Below, one piece after another: positions 1-8,608 of a stretch of 64,000 nt of DNA. The position numbers were made by a program, and so were the translations under genes. The notes beneath the pieces were generated by a model, which made no database searches, was not told where the DNA came from, and saw nothing but the letters and a program-made list of their open reading frames with translations. The DNA comes from Alteromonas sp. RKMC-009 (GTDB lineage Bacteria; Pseudomonadota; Gammaproteobacteria; Enterobacterales; Alteromonadaceae). Every line of letters begins with the position of its first letter. Position 1 is the stretch's first letter. Location: the NCBI RefSeq assembly GCF_003584565.2, contig NZ_CP031010.1:4092001-4156000 (forward strand). Reading direction: 5' to 3'.

Positions 1-390
1 ACCATTAACGACCTGACAATCCGGGTCGATACGGGGGCGGCAACGTCGTCATTACATGTCGATAATATCGACGAGTTCGACCGTGACGGCGATTTATGGG
101 TGAGTTTCGATATTCATCCTGACATTCACAATGTAGACAGCATTGTGCGCCGTGAGGCGAAAGTCGTCGCCCGCAAGAAGGTGAAAAGCTCCACGGCAAC
201 CCTGGAGCGCAGATATGTTATCGACACGGAAGTGGTGATGTCCGGTGAAGCCTGGCGGATCCAGTTAACACTCACCGACCGGCGTGAAATGACTTATCTT
301 ATGTTGTTTGGCAGAGAAGCCATGAACGGGCGCTTTATTGTAGACCCGGAACATGAGTTTATTCTGACGGAAAAACGTCCCGCCGGATAA
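1..390 (+). CDS. RimK-type ATP-dependent zinc protease, C-terminal part (5' truncated by window edge)
   Basis: The reading frame is open from base 1 to the stop at 388-390, so about 129 residues of the C-terminal part are present and the start lies outside the window. The sequence VDTGAATSSLH near the left edge resembles the retropepsin-like DTGA motif of the PF05618 'putative ATP-dependent zinc protease' family, often found near RimK-like ligases. The later segment with RREMTYLMLFGREAM and the F-VDP-ahead-of-terminus pattern also fits that family. A frame starting at GTG 100 is only an internal fragment. It converges directly on the response regulator gene, with no base between the two stops. 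Family assignment is from motif memory; function is not established. Confidence 0.75.
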   Translation, partial: TINDLTIRVDTGAATSSLHVDNIDEFDRDGDLWVSFDIHPDIHNVDSIVRREAKVVARKKVKSSTATLERRYVIDTEVVMSGEAWRIQLTLTDRREMTYLMLFGREAMNGRFIVDPEHEFILTEKRPAG

Positions 391-1032
391 TTATTTCGGC
401 GGCTCGAGCTCAAGCTGGGAGGCAATCAGTACCGCCTGTGTACGGTTGTTAATACCCAGCTTCTTAAAGATAGCGGTGACGTGTGCTTTCACCGTTGCCT
501 CTGCGATATCCAGGTTATAGCCAATTTGCTTATTCAGCAAACCATCCCGCATGTAACACAGCACTTTGTACTGAGAAGGTGTTAACGACGCCACTTTATC
601 TGCCAGTTCAGAAAACGCTTCGTCGACCTCTTCAATCTTTTCACTCACCGATTCCGGTAACCAGATATCACCGTCAAGAATAGACTGCACAGCATTAGCG
701 ATATCGCCGGAACTGGCTGTTTTCGGAATGAATCCCAGCGCGCCCACGCCGACAATTTTAGAGATAATGGCAGCGTCCTCTGTACCGGAGACAACGGCTA
801 CAGGAAGCTCGGGATAAAGTTTACGGATGTGCACCAGACCAAACATGTCATGGCTGCCGGGCATATGTAAATCGAGAAGAAGCAGGTCGATATCTTCTTT
901 TTCGAGGATATCGACCGTGGTAGTCAGATCGCCGGCTTCCCGTAGAATGAGATCCGGCAGGGTTAACGATAACGCTCCCCGCAGTGCATCCCGGTACAGC
1001 GGATGGTCATCAGCAATCAGCAGCGTTATCAT
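391..1032 (-). CDS. crbR: LuxR-family response regulator, CrbR-like, linked to acs
   Basis: A 213-residue two-component response regulator. The receiver domain spans about residues 1-120, with acidic pair D8/D9, phosphoacceptor D54 in LLLLDLHMPG and K104 in the IPKTAS segment. A LuxR-type helix-turn-helix covers about 150-205. It lies 9 bases downstream of acs with an AGGGA ribosome site in the gap, so the two are probably cotranscribed. In Vibrio, Pseudomonas and relatives the CrbS/CrbR system activates acs, and the size, class and location here match CrbR. The partner kinase CrbS is not in the window. The symbol is inferred from context and similarity; another NarL-type regulator remains possible. 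Confidence 0.8.
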   Translation of the reverse strand: MITLLIADDHPLYRDALRGALSLTLPDLILREAGDLTTTVDILEKEDIDLLLLDLHMPGSHDMFGLVHIRKLYPELPVAVVSGTEDAAIISKIVGVGALGFIPKTASSGDIANAVQSILDGDIWLPESVSEKIEEVDEAFSELADKVASLTPSQYKVLCYMRDGLLNKQIGYNLDIAEATVKAHVTAIFKKLGINNRTQAVLIASQLELEPPK

Positions 1033-1041
1033 TCTTTTCCC

Positions 1042-2988
1042 TTATTTGTTTAAGCGCTCCTCGATGAGTGTATCAACAACGGAAGGATCCGCCAACGTTG
1101 AGGTATCACCAAGTTGCTCATGCTCGTTAGCGGCAATCTTACGCAGAATGCGGCGCATAATCTTACCTGAGCGAGTTTTAGGCAGTCCGCGGGACCACTG
1201 AATCATATCCGGTGTGGCAATCGGGCTCAGTTCCTGACGTACCCACGCACGCAGTTCTTTCGTCAGCGCCTCATCAGGCTCAATACCTTCGTTAGGGGTA
1301 ACGTACACATAGATACCCTGCCCTTTGATATCGTGGGGATACCCCACCACCGCAGCTTCAGCCACTTTAGGGTGAGCCACCAGCGCACTTTCAATTTCAG
1401 CAGTACCTAAGCGGTGACCGGAAACGTTCAGTACATCGTCCACGCGACCTGTGATCCAGTAGTATCCGTCTTCATCACGACGGGCACCGTCACCGGTAAA
1501 GTACACGCCTTTGTAGGCACTGAAGTAAGTCTGGATAAAGCGCTCATGATCACCGTAAACAGTACGGGCCTGGCTCGGCCAGCTGTCTTTAATCACCAGG
1601 TTACCTTCAGCGGCACCTTCCAGATCATTCCCGTCTGCATCAAACAGCGCAGGCTGGATGCCAAAGAACGGACGGGAAGCCGAGCCCGGTTTAAGTGGCG
1701 TCGCACCCGGCAGCGGAGTAATCATCATGCCGCCGGTTTCCGTTTGCCACCAGGTATCCATGATGGGACAACGGCTCTGACCAATCACGCGGTAATACCA
1801 TTCCCATGCTTCCGGGTTAATTGGTTCACCCACAGACCCTAACAGACGCAGAGAAGACAAATCGCAACCTTCCACCGGCGCTTCACCATGTGCCATCAGG
1901 GCGCGGATTGCAGTAGGTGCTGTGTACAGGCTGTTCACCTTGTACTTTTCTACTACCTGAGCAATACGGCGTACGTCAGGGTAAGTAGGCACACCTTCAA
2001 AGAATACCTGAGACGCACCGTTGATCATCGGTCCGTAAACCATGTAGCTGTGACCTGTGATCCAGCCCACATCCGCTGTACACCAGTAAATGTCATCTTC
2101 ACGATAATCAAAGGCGTACTTGAAGGTCATGGATGAATACAGCAGGAAACCACCGGTTGTATGCACCACACCTTTTGGCGTGCCGGTTGAGCCTGAAGTA
2201 TACAGAATAAACAGCGGGTCTTCCGCGTTCATGACTTCCGGTTCGCACTGAGCTGAACAGTCTTCAGTAAGCTCGTCCCACACCACATCAACGTCGCTGT
2301 TGTAGTTAACATCGCCGCCGGTCAGCTTGTGTACAATGACATTAGTGATAGACGGGCACGCACCGTTAGCCAGCGCTTTATCTACATTCACTTTAAGAGG
2401 GACAGAACGGCCTGCACGGCGGCCTTCATCACAAGTGATAACAACTTTAGCTTTACTGTCGTTAATACGGTCAGCGATTGCATTAGGCGAGAATCCGCCG
2501 AAGATAACAGAATGCACCGCACCGATACGGGCGCAGGCCAGCATGGCATAAGCAGCCTGCGGTACCATAGGCATGTATACCGCAACGCGGTCGCCTTTAC
2601 CGACACCCAGCTTTTTCAGGCCGTTTGCCAGTTTACATACTTCGTAATGCAGTTCCTGATAAGTAATTTCCTGGCTGTCTTCAGGGGAATCACCTTCCCA
2701 GAACAGCGCCGTTTTCTTTGCATTCTTCGCCAGGTGGCGGTCGATACAGTTGTAGCTGGCGTTGATTTCGCCGTCTTCGAACCACTTGATTGAAACGTTA
2801 TCTGCGCCAAATACCGTATTCTTGGTTTTAGTTGGTTTCTTGTACCATTCTAACGTTGAAGCGTACTCTGCCCAGAAGCCTTCCGGGTCTTCTACAGAGC
2901 GCTTATACATCTGATCATACTGCTCTTGCGTCAAATGCGTGTTTTCCAGAATGTTGTCCGGTACAGGATACGTCTTGCTGGCAGTCAT
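1042..2988 (-). CDS. acs: Acetyl-coenzyme A synthetase
   Basis: Converts acetate, ATP and CoA to acetyl-CoA through acetyl-AMP, the high-affinity route for acetate assimilation in the cytoplasm. The 648-residue product has the adenylate-forming motifs in order: [11 protein letters not shown] (P-loop), the WWQTETGG segment, [19 protein letters not shown], and near the C terminus [11 protein letters not shown], whose lysine is the site of regulatory acetylation in homologues. The longest frame begins at 3009, but the ATG at 2988 is preceded by GGAGG eight bases upstream and the resulting length is close to the 652 residues of E. coli Acs, so I chose it. Followed by the crbR-like gene. The promoter region holds a candidate regulator box (see 3048-3082). 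Confidence 0.97.
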   Translation of the reverse strand: MTASKTYPVPDNILENTHLTQEQYDQMYKRSVEDPEGFWAEYASTLEWYKKPTKTKNTVFGADNVSIKWFEDGEINASYNCIDRHLAKNAKKTALFWEGDSPEDSQEITYQELHYEVCKLANGLKKLGVGKGDRVAVYMPMVPQAAYAMLACARIGAVHSVIFGGFSPNAIADRINDSKAKVVITCDEGRRAGRSVPLKVNVDKALANGACPSITNVIVHKLTGGDVNYNSDVDVVWDELTEDCSAQCEPEVMNAEDPLFILYTSGSTGTPKGVVHTTGGFLLYSSMTFKYAFDYREDDIYWCTADVGWITGHSYMVYGPMINGASQVFFEGVPTYPDVRRIAQVVEKYKVNSLYTAPTAIRALMAHGEAPVEGCDLSSLRLLGSVGEPINPEAWEWYYRVIGQSRCPIMDTWWQTETGGMMITPLPGATPLKPGSASRPFFGIQPALFDADGNDLEGAAEGNLVIKDSWPSQARTVYGDHERFIQTYFSAYKGVYFTGDGARRDEDGYYWITGRVDDVLNVSGHRLGTAEIESALVAHPKVAEAAVVGYPHDIKGQGIYVYVTPNEGIEPDEALTKELRAWVRQELSPIATPDMIQWSRGLPKTRSGKIMRRILRKIAANEHEQLGDTSTLADPSVVDTLIEERLNK

Positions 2989-3378
2989 GGATAATGCCTC
3001 CGATGTCATGTTAATCCAGTAATAATTGTCTGTTAAACAGGGTAGCCATTCTAAGGTAAAGCAAAATGAGACTTTGGTCTTAGCGATTTTGCTCTTTTAA
3101 GACAAAAAGATACAACCTTAGTCTCATAGACCAACAGCCAGTTTTTTAATTCAGAGGAATACATCCTCTTTTGAAAAAATAACGAAAAAATCACAATTAT
3201 CTTACCTTTAACCTGACTGCGTAAAAGAAGATTATCCGGATAAATTGCTTAACAGACCCGATGAACAAAAGCTGAAAGTATTCAGATAAACCGTGCCACC
3301 CTCACCGGCTATTTGCGCAACTGATAGTGAATATCACGCGGACAGCAGGCGGGGTGGCAGGATGCCGCTAAAATTGCC
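2989..3378. other. Intergenic region between porin and acs
   Basis: 390 bases without a gene. From the acs side it holds the candidate promoter and box at 3048-3082, a second imperfect GTC/GAC symmetry at 3121-3131, a perfect 12-base palindrome TTATCCGGATAA at 3232-3243, and a long-range inverted repeat TGCCACCC (3294-3301) / GGGTGGCA (3352-3359) just downstream of the porin stop. The last may fold in the porin mRNA 3' end but has no clear U tract. Confidence 0.6.
3048..3082 (-). promoter_or_regulatory. Candidate acs promoter with activator box
   Basis: On the minus strand a TAGAAT -10-like hexamer (3048-3053) lies 16 bases downstream of the near-palindrome GACTTTGGTC (3070-3079), whose flanks extend the symmetry to TGAGAC/GTCTTA (3067-3082). 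The box covers where the -35 element would be, as expected for a promoter that depends on an activator. The same box occurs upstream of the porin gene at 4754-4763. Binding by the neighbouring CrbR-like regulator is inference. Confidence 0.5.
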
Positions 3379-4563
3379 TCAGAACTTAAAGATCACACCG
3401 GCACGTGCAACCACGGTTGTGAAGCTTTCAAAGTCAGAACCATACTCAGTATCGAAGTGAGTTAACTGAGCAAAAGTGGTCAAGCCTTCGGTAGCCTGAT
3501 AGCCATAGTTAATATAGGCAGTCGTGTTTTCGTTCAGGCTGGTTGCAGACAGGCGATCACGGTCACCGGAGTCTACCGACGCACTACCGTAACCTACTTT
3601 CACGTTATGCCCTGCTGCCGGCGTCCAGCTTGCGTACATCATATAGCCACTCTCTGAGAAGCTTTCGCTCACCACACCGCCACTTAATGTCACTGCCGGC
3701 GCTACACCCAACGCATTCTGGTTGTTCAGTGCTTCACCGGTGTAGTATTCACCATTCAGGCTGACCGCTCCGAAGTTCAGTGTTGTATACACTTTAAAGA
3801 GGTTGGCATCCTGGTTACTGCCTTCAACATAGCCCGGCTCATCCTCGAACTGCAGTTCAGCTACGTGTGCCGCAAAACCGATAACGTGACCGGATATTTT
3901 GTAGTTAGCATCAACAGCAAAGCCCGGCATACCACCCAGCTCATTATTATTCACACCACTGCTGCTCAGGTTACGACCCTTACCGGTGATTGCGCCGGTC
4001 AGCGTTAAGTTATCAACTTTGTAAGTTGCACCCGCTTCCATGGCGAGGAAGCCGGAATTACCTGCACGGTAACCATTACCCACCCAGTTGTAGCTGCCGC
4101 TGGATTTAATCCCTGATGCAGTAGACCATTTCTGGCCGGCAAACAGCGTCAGGTTATCGCTGTAATCGTAATAAAGCGTTGCCAGACGAAGTCTTGGCTC
4201 CTGCGCCTGTAATGCGGTTTGGTTAGTAAAGCCGTCTTCACCGTCAATGAAATCCAGCTCAAGCACACCGCGAATTTTATCGTGCTTCATATTCAGGGAG
4301 AAACGGGACTGGGAAGCCTGGAAAGAAGTAGACTGGGATTCCAGATAATTCGTTTCTTGCGCAGTTGCAGGGGCACCGCCGAAAATATCCGTTCTCAGTG
4401 CATGTGTTGGAGCAACATGACTGTAAGTACTTCCGAAACTGCCGACACCCTGACTGGATGTCACGACTTCCGTTTTGATCATGCCTTTGAAGCTGAAATC
4501 ATAAGCGTAGACAGGGCTACCCGCCAGGATAAGTGCGCACGAGGCTGCAATGCGTGTATACAT
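3379..4563 (-). CDS. Outer-membrane porin, DcaP-like
   Basis: A 394-residue protein with an N-terminal signal peptide (about 1-20, cleavage after VYA) and a C-terminal phenylalanine after alternating aromatic residues (VVARAGVIFKF), the usual signature of an outer-membrane beta-barrel. Segments such as SRFSLNMKHDKIRGVLELDF and LTLFAGQKWST resemble the DcaP family of trimeric porins, some of which pass dicarboxylates. It sits upstream of acs on the same strand but 390 bases away, so it has its own promoter; that promoter shares the GACTTTGGTC box with acs, suggesting a role in acetate or organic acid uptake. Substrate is not known; the specific family is a moderate-confidence call. Confidence 0.75.
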   Translation of the reverse strand: MYTRIAASCALILAGSPVYAYDFSFKGMIKTEVVTSSQGVGSFGSTYSHVAPTHALRTDIFGGAPATAQETNYLESQSTSFQASQSRFSLNMKHDKIRGVLELDFIDGEDGFTNQTALQAQEPRLRLATLYYDYSDNLTLFAGQKWSTASGIKSSGSYNWVGNGYRAGNSGFLAMEAGATYKVDNLTLTGAITGKGRNLSSSGVNNNELGGMPGFAVDANYKISGHVIGFAAHVAELQFEDEPGYVEGSNQDANLFKVYTTLNFGAVSLNGEYYTGEALNNQNALGVAPAVTLSGGVVSESFSESGYMMYASWTPAAGHNVKVGYGSASVDSGDRDRLSATSLNENTTAYINYGYQATEGLTTFAQLTHFDTEYGSDFESFTTVVARAGVIFKF

Positions 4564-4948
4564 GTGTTTTCTCCCGATTCATTTTTAAAATCAGATTTGG
4601 TTTTTAAATGGTGTTCTTTTTTCTTATTGAGGATAAAGCGAAGGGACGAACAGGTACGTCACCCTCAACCTTCTAACGAAAAATTAACATTAACAAAACA
4701 ATTTCATTGTGAGACAAATTACAGCGGATTACCCTATAAATCGTGAATGTTGCGACCAAAGTCTTACGATTCAGGGAGGATACGAACCTTTTCCGGCTCA
4801 TTATTTGTTTTTGCTGTGACATAATAAAATCAGTCACTTAATTATTGTTGATGAACCCGGATTCTGCGAGTTTTTTGCGGTGTAATCTGCATTTTCCGGC
4901 GGGGATGACAGGGCCGCTTCAGATTGATGTGAAGCGGCGGAATGTAAA
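4564..4948. other. Intergenic region upstream of the porin gene
   Basis: 385 bases without a gene, AT-rich over 4600-4900. It contains the candidate porin promoter and activator box (4732-4770), a CRP-like site (4708-4723), and near the end of the cotransporter gene an inverted repeat GCCGCTTCA (4913-4921) / TGAAGCGGC (4930-4938). That hairpin lies just after the cotransporter stop codon and could end its transcript, but lacks a U tract. Confidence 0.55.
4732..4770 (-). promoter_or_regulatory. Candidate porin promoter with the same activator box as acs
   Basis: GACCAAAGTC (4754-4763) is the exact reverse complement of the acs box. A weak -10-like sequence (TTATAG/TATAGG on the minus strand, 4733-4739) lies 14-15 bases closer to the porin gene, nearly the same geometry as at acs. 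About 190 bases of leader would follow. A CRP-like site TGTGA-N6-TTACA is at 4708-4723, slightly downstream of the predicted start of transcription. Confidence 0.45.
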
Positions 4949-6124
4949 TCACTGTGAAATAAAAATCACAGACAGCGGCATAACAAAGAACAATCCGGCA
5001 ATATAAGCAGCACCGTAAATTTTACGTTCTGCTGCCAGACCGGCCAGTGATGATGACAGACTGAGAGGAATGTTGCGCAAAAAGGGCAGGCCAAATATCA
5101 GCAGCACTGAAAATATATTAAATAACAGATGCACCAGCGCAATCTGCATGGCAACACCACCCATCGGGCCGGTCACCGCCAGCGCAGCGATAAGCGCAGT
5201 AATACAGGTACCGATATTTGCACCCAGTGTGAACGGATAAATATCACGGGCTTTCAGAATGCCACTACCCACCAGCGGAACCATCAGTGACGTGGTGGTA
5301 GACGATGACTGAACCAGCACTGTCATTACAGCCCCGGAGGTAATGCCTGAAACCGGCCCTTTGCCGATACTGGTGTGCAGAATATCTTTCGCCCTGCCTA
5401 CCATAAGCACTTTCATGACTTTTCCCATGAGTGTGATTGATGCCACGATCAGCACAACACCCAGCAGGATTTTAACGACCCCGGGATACACAGACGGCAG
5501 GAACATCAGGCCCTCTGTGACCCAGTGTACAACCGGTTCAGTAACCGCCTTCACCGGATTCACACCGGACATTGCCACACTGTTGTCCATCTGCAGCAGA
5601 GAAACAAGATACTGACTGCTTTTTTCTAATATCCCTGTCGCCATTTCCAGCGGCAGGAAAATCATCACCGACATGACATTAAAGAAATCATGAATTGTCG
5701 CGGCATGGAATGCCCGTCTGAACTCATCTTTGCGGGCTACGTGTCCCAGGCTCACTATGGTGTTGGTAATACTGGTACCGATATTCGCTCCCATTATCAT
5801 CGGCACAGCAATAGGCACGGGCAACCCGCCTGCAACCATGGCAACTATGATGGAGGTTACCGTGCTGGATGACTGAATGAGGGCGGTACTGACCATGCCG
5901 ATGATCAGGCCCATCACCGGGTTTGAGGCGAATTCGAATAAACCCCGCGCATGGTCAGCGGTGGCAAATTTAAAGCCACTGCCAATCATCGATACTGCCA
6001 GCAGCATCAGATAAACCAGGGCAAGGAGTACAAACCAGTTTTTTATTGAATGACGTGGCGTTCCTGCCGCAACCGTCGGTTCCATGTTGGTATGGGATAG
6101 CGTCATAATAAAGCATACACTCAC
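4949..6124 (-). CDS. Na/Pi cotransporter family protein
   Basis: A 391-residue inner-membrane protein of the PF02690 Na/phosphate cotransporter family, predicted to import phosphate or a related anion with sodium. Two inverted halves each carry the family hallmarks: QSSSTVTSIIVA with GANIGTSITN in the first half and QSSSTTTSLMVP with GANIGTCITA in the second. Many hydrophobic segments are evident from about residue 28 onward. There is no C-terminal PhoU-like domain. The frame can begin at GTG 6124; ATG 6106 and ATG 6085 are alternatives, and none has a convincing ribosome site, so the start is uncertain. Same strand as the porin but well separated; no phosphate-regulation box was recognised. 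Confidence 0.88.
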   Translation of the reverse strand: MSVCFIMTLSHTNMEPTVAAGTPRHSIKNWFVLLALVYLMLLAVSMIGSGFKFATADHARGLFEFASNPVMGLIIGMVSTALIQSSSTVTSIIVAMVAGGLPVPIAVPMIMGANIGTSITNTIVSLGHVARKDEFRRAFHAATIHDFFNVMSVMIFLPLEMATGILEKSSQYLVSLLQMDNSVAMSGVNPVKAVTEPVVHWVTEGLMFLPSVYPGVVKILLGVVLIVASITLMGKVMKVLMVGRAKDILHTSIGKGPVSGITSGAVMTVLVQSSSTTTSLMVPLVGSGILKARDIYPFTLGANIGTCITALIAALAVTGPMGGVAMQIALVHLLFNIFSVLLIFGLPFLRNIPLSLSSSLAGLAAERKIYGAAYIAGLFFVMPLSVIFISQ

Positions 6125-6188
6125 TTATGTTCAGATAAGCAAGTGTATGGCGGATTTATGACAGCGAAATGAACGCGGCAGTCATGCT

Positions 6189-7241
6189 TCAGAAAGGAAC
6201 AGGGTACGCTCTGTAAACGTCTTCGATTTGGCGCAGTACGGCAGAATCCAGCGTTAAATTAAACGCATCAATGTTCTCTGCCAGTTGCGCTTCAGTGGTG
6301 GCACCAATGATAGTTGCAGTGACTCCCGGTACCTGCTGACACCAGGCCAGCGCCAGTTGCGAGGGCGTAATCCCTGCACGGGAAGCAATTTCCACATAAC
6401 GTCGTGTTGCATCGTGGGCCGGCTGCTTATCACGGAACAGACCCTGACGCTGAACATACGTCCAGCGGGATCCTTTCGGTCTCGCATCGTCCAGATATTT
6501 ACCGGCCAGCATACCCGTTGCTAATGGTGACCATGGCAAATAAGCAATATCTTCCAGGTGACACATTTCAATCAGGTAGGGTAAATCCTTTCCGTGCAGC
6601 AGGCTGAACTCGTTCTGAATGGATACCGGTTTCGGTATACCCATTTCATCACATAAACGCAGGAAAGTATGAATGCCCCAGGGCGTGTCGTCAGACAGTC
6701 CCCAGTGACGGATTTTACCGGCATCGATGGCGGTTTTCAGACCGCTGAGGATATTGCGCATTCCTTCCGTTTCTTTTTCTTTATCGAAGGTGGTGGGATC
6801 CACTTTGCCTGGCCAGTGTTTACCGAAATGCGGAGAGGTACGGTTCGGCCAGTGCAACTGGTACACATCAATGTAGCTGGTCTGCAAACGCTTCAGCGAA
6901 CCTTCAATAGCAATACCAATATTCTCAGCGTTGATAATATCGCCGTTACGGATCCAGCTGATACCGCTGCCTGCGATTTTAGTCATGATGATGAGCTCTT
7001 CACGCTGGCTCTGATTGCGACTCAGCCAGTCGCCCAGTTGACGCTCCGTATCACCGGATGTCGGCTCGTTCGGCGGTATCGGGTACATCTCAGCGGTATC
7101 AATGAAGTTTACGCCCCTGGACAGTGCCAGAGCCATTTGCCCGTCAGTATCCTGCTGGGTATTTTGAATGCCCCAGGTCATCGTACCCAGGCACACTTCA
7201 GAGACTGACAGCCCGCTGCTGCCCAACGTTGTATATTTCAT
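6189..7241 (-). CDS. tas: NADP(H)-dependent aldo/keto reductase, Tas-like
   Basis: A 350-residue aldo/keto reductase resembling E. coli Tas (346 residues). It has the conserved start MKYTTLGSSGLSVSEVCLGT, active-site Asp and Tyr in FIDTAEMYP, the Lys in IIMTKIAG and His in QLHWPNR, and the NADP-binding TIIGATTEAQLAENI near the C terminus. The P-P-N-E-P-T-S-G-D-T-E insertion after the Tyr is typical of Tas. The frame extends nine codons upstream to 7268, but family N-termini begin at the ATG at 7241, so I chose that. The physiological substrate of Tas proteins is not settled. The gene stands alone between the cotransporter and the sensor gene, all on the minus strand. Confidence 0.85.
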   Translation of the reverse strand: MKYTTLGSSGLSVSEVCLGTMTWGIQNTQQDTDGQMALALSRGVNFIDTAEMYPIPPNEPTSGDTERQLGDWLSRNQSQREELIIMTKIAGSGISWIRNGDIINAENIGIAIEGSLKRLQTSYIDVYQLHWPNRTSPHFGKHWPGKVDPTTFDKEKETEGMRNILSGLKTAIDAGKIRHWGLSDDTPWGIHTFLRLCDEMGIPKPVSIQNEFSLLHGKDLPYLIEMCHLEDIAYLPWSPLATGMLAGKYLDDARPKGSRWTYVQRQGLFRDKQPAHDATRRYVEIASRAGITPSQLALAWCQQVPGVTATIIGATTEAQLAENIDAFNLTLDSAVLRQIEDVYRAYPVPF

Positions 7242-7296
7242 ATTGCAGTTAACCTGTTTCTCATTCATTTTTGGTGTGGCTGCCTGCCGCTTAGCC

Positions 7297-8382
7297 TCAT
7301 TTCGCTACAGAATTCTGTTCCTGAAGCCGGGCTTCGGCTTTCGCCAGCTTTTTCTCGATATCCCTGCGGGATTCCACCATCTCGTTTGCCAGCTCAGCCA
7401 GCGACTTAAATTCCGCAAACCCGAGCTGCCGGGTATCAATTTTCTGATATTGCCTTTTACAACGGTAAAAGAACATGACGAAATTAGCAAAAGCACGGTG
7501 AAATGTGGCGAAGCTTTTGACCAGCAGTAAAATCAATGCGATGGATGTCACTGCCGCAATCGACAAACTGTACACCCTGACTTTGTTTTGCTGGTCGGTG
7601 ATCAACGGCTGCAATGCGGTTTCCACACTTCGCAGCTTATCTTCCACATCATGGGCCTGGCGCCTGAAGGCTCCCTGCAGGCCATCATTATGAGTGACGC
7701 CCATTGTCGTAACCGCGTCAGCCAGTTGATTAAATACCCGGGTGTACTCTGCCGTCAGAGTTTGTGCCTGCCCGTCATTACTGATCACCGCCGCATGCTG
7801 CAACTTTTCGAGGGCCTGACGTACAGCCTGACGGTGAAAGCTCTCACGGGTCAGTAAATAATTACGGGTAGCCAGTTGCAGGGCGACTTTCAGCTGATAA
7901 GCCTCACTACCATAGGCAAAGAATGGCACCCGCGACATGTCATCCTCAATGCCGGTGAGTTTACCCTGAAAACCGGACTGGCGGGTTAATCCCAACTGAC
8001 TTTGCAGAGTAACCACTTCACGGAACAGGCGCTGGTAATCATGCATGCTTTGCGCAAGTTCGCCGGTTTGCTCTACCGGCAACGCATAGTCGGCCAGCAA
8101 CGGCGACAACCCGGCAAGATCATTATTAAACCGCTCAGAGCGCGCCGTGAACCGGTGGTAATAATCCATCTGATGTCGCAGCAGGAAGTCTTTTTCGTGA
8201 CGTCTTAATTGCAACAACTCCTGCTCCAGATGCAGCAATAAATTGTGTTGCTCATGCAAATGGAAGAGGCGCTTAGTGAATAAATGCTGGTTTACCACCA
8301 GCAAACTCATTCCTGATACGCAGATCAGGGTCATCAACATCAGGCGGGACTTAATGGAATCAAATTTCATGGCGAACACCAT
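7297..8382 (-). CDS. Membrane sensor protein with chemoreceptor-like periplasmic domain and no output domain
   Basis: A 361-residue protein with a first membrane segment at about 14-31, a long helical periplasmic part to about 268, a second membrane segment at about 272-292, and a cytoplasmic tail rich in charged heptads. The LRRHEKDFLLR motif near residue 55-70 is characteristic of helical bimodular (HBM) sensor domains of chemoreceptors and kinases. The cytoplasmic tail looks like a HAMP remnant followed by a coiled coil, and the protein stops there: no kinase, methyl-accepting, GGDEF or EAL domain follows, and no adjacent gene supplies one. The start is either 8382 or the ATG four codons later (8370); neither has a strong ribosome site. 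Function unknown. Confidence 0.65.
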   Translation of the reverse strand: MVFAMKFDSIKSRLMLMTLICVSGMSLLVVNQHLFTKRLFHLHEQHNLLLHLEQELLQLRRHEKDFLLRHQMDYYHRFTARSERFNNDLAGLSPLLADYALPVEQTGELAQSMHDYQRLFREVVTLQSQLGLTRQSGFQGKLTGIEDDMSRVPFFAYGSEAYQLKVALQLATRNYLLTRESFHRQAVRQALEKLQHAAVISNDGQAQTLTAEYTRVFNQLADAVTTMGVTHNDGLQGAFRRQAHDVEDKLRSVETALQPLITDQQNKVRVYSLSIAAVTSIALILLLVKSFATFHRAFANFVMFFYRCKRQYQKIDTRQLGFAEFKSLAELANEMVESRRDIEKKLAKAEARLQEQNSVAK

Positions 8383-8558
8383 TTTTGTGGAAACATCTCA
8401 GGGTAACGCAGCTATGTGAAGGGATTGTTGCATAGGCATTATCATCCGCAGCTAAAAAGCGGCGGCGATGATAACACTTCCGGTAAAAGATGCACTTGCT
8501 GATACTTGCTCAGGAAAAATAATTAACAGGTCATCAGATTCAACGGGTCACTAAAAAC

Positions 8559-8585
8559 AAAAAAGGCCGCTTGCGCGACCTTTTT
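8559..8585 (-). terminator. Rho-independent terminator after tuf
   Basis: Minus-strand stem GGTCGC / GCGGCC (one G-U pair) closed by a GCAA tetraloop and flanked by A and T tracts (AAAAA before, TTTTTT after), starting about 24 bases after the tuf stop. It ends the str operon; the symmetric A/T tracts would also work in the other direction. Confidence 0.9.
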
Positions 8586-8608
8586 CCGGACTAGTATGTA
8601 GTCATCAA

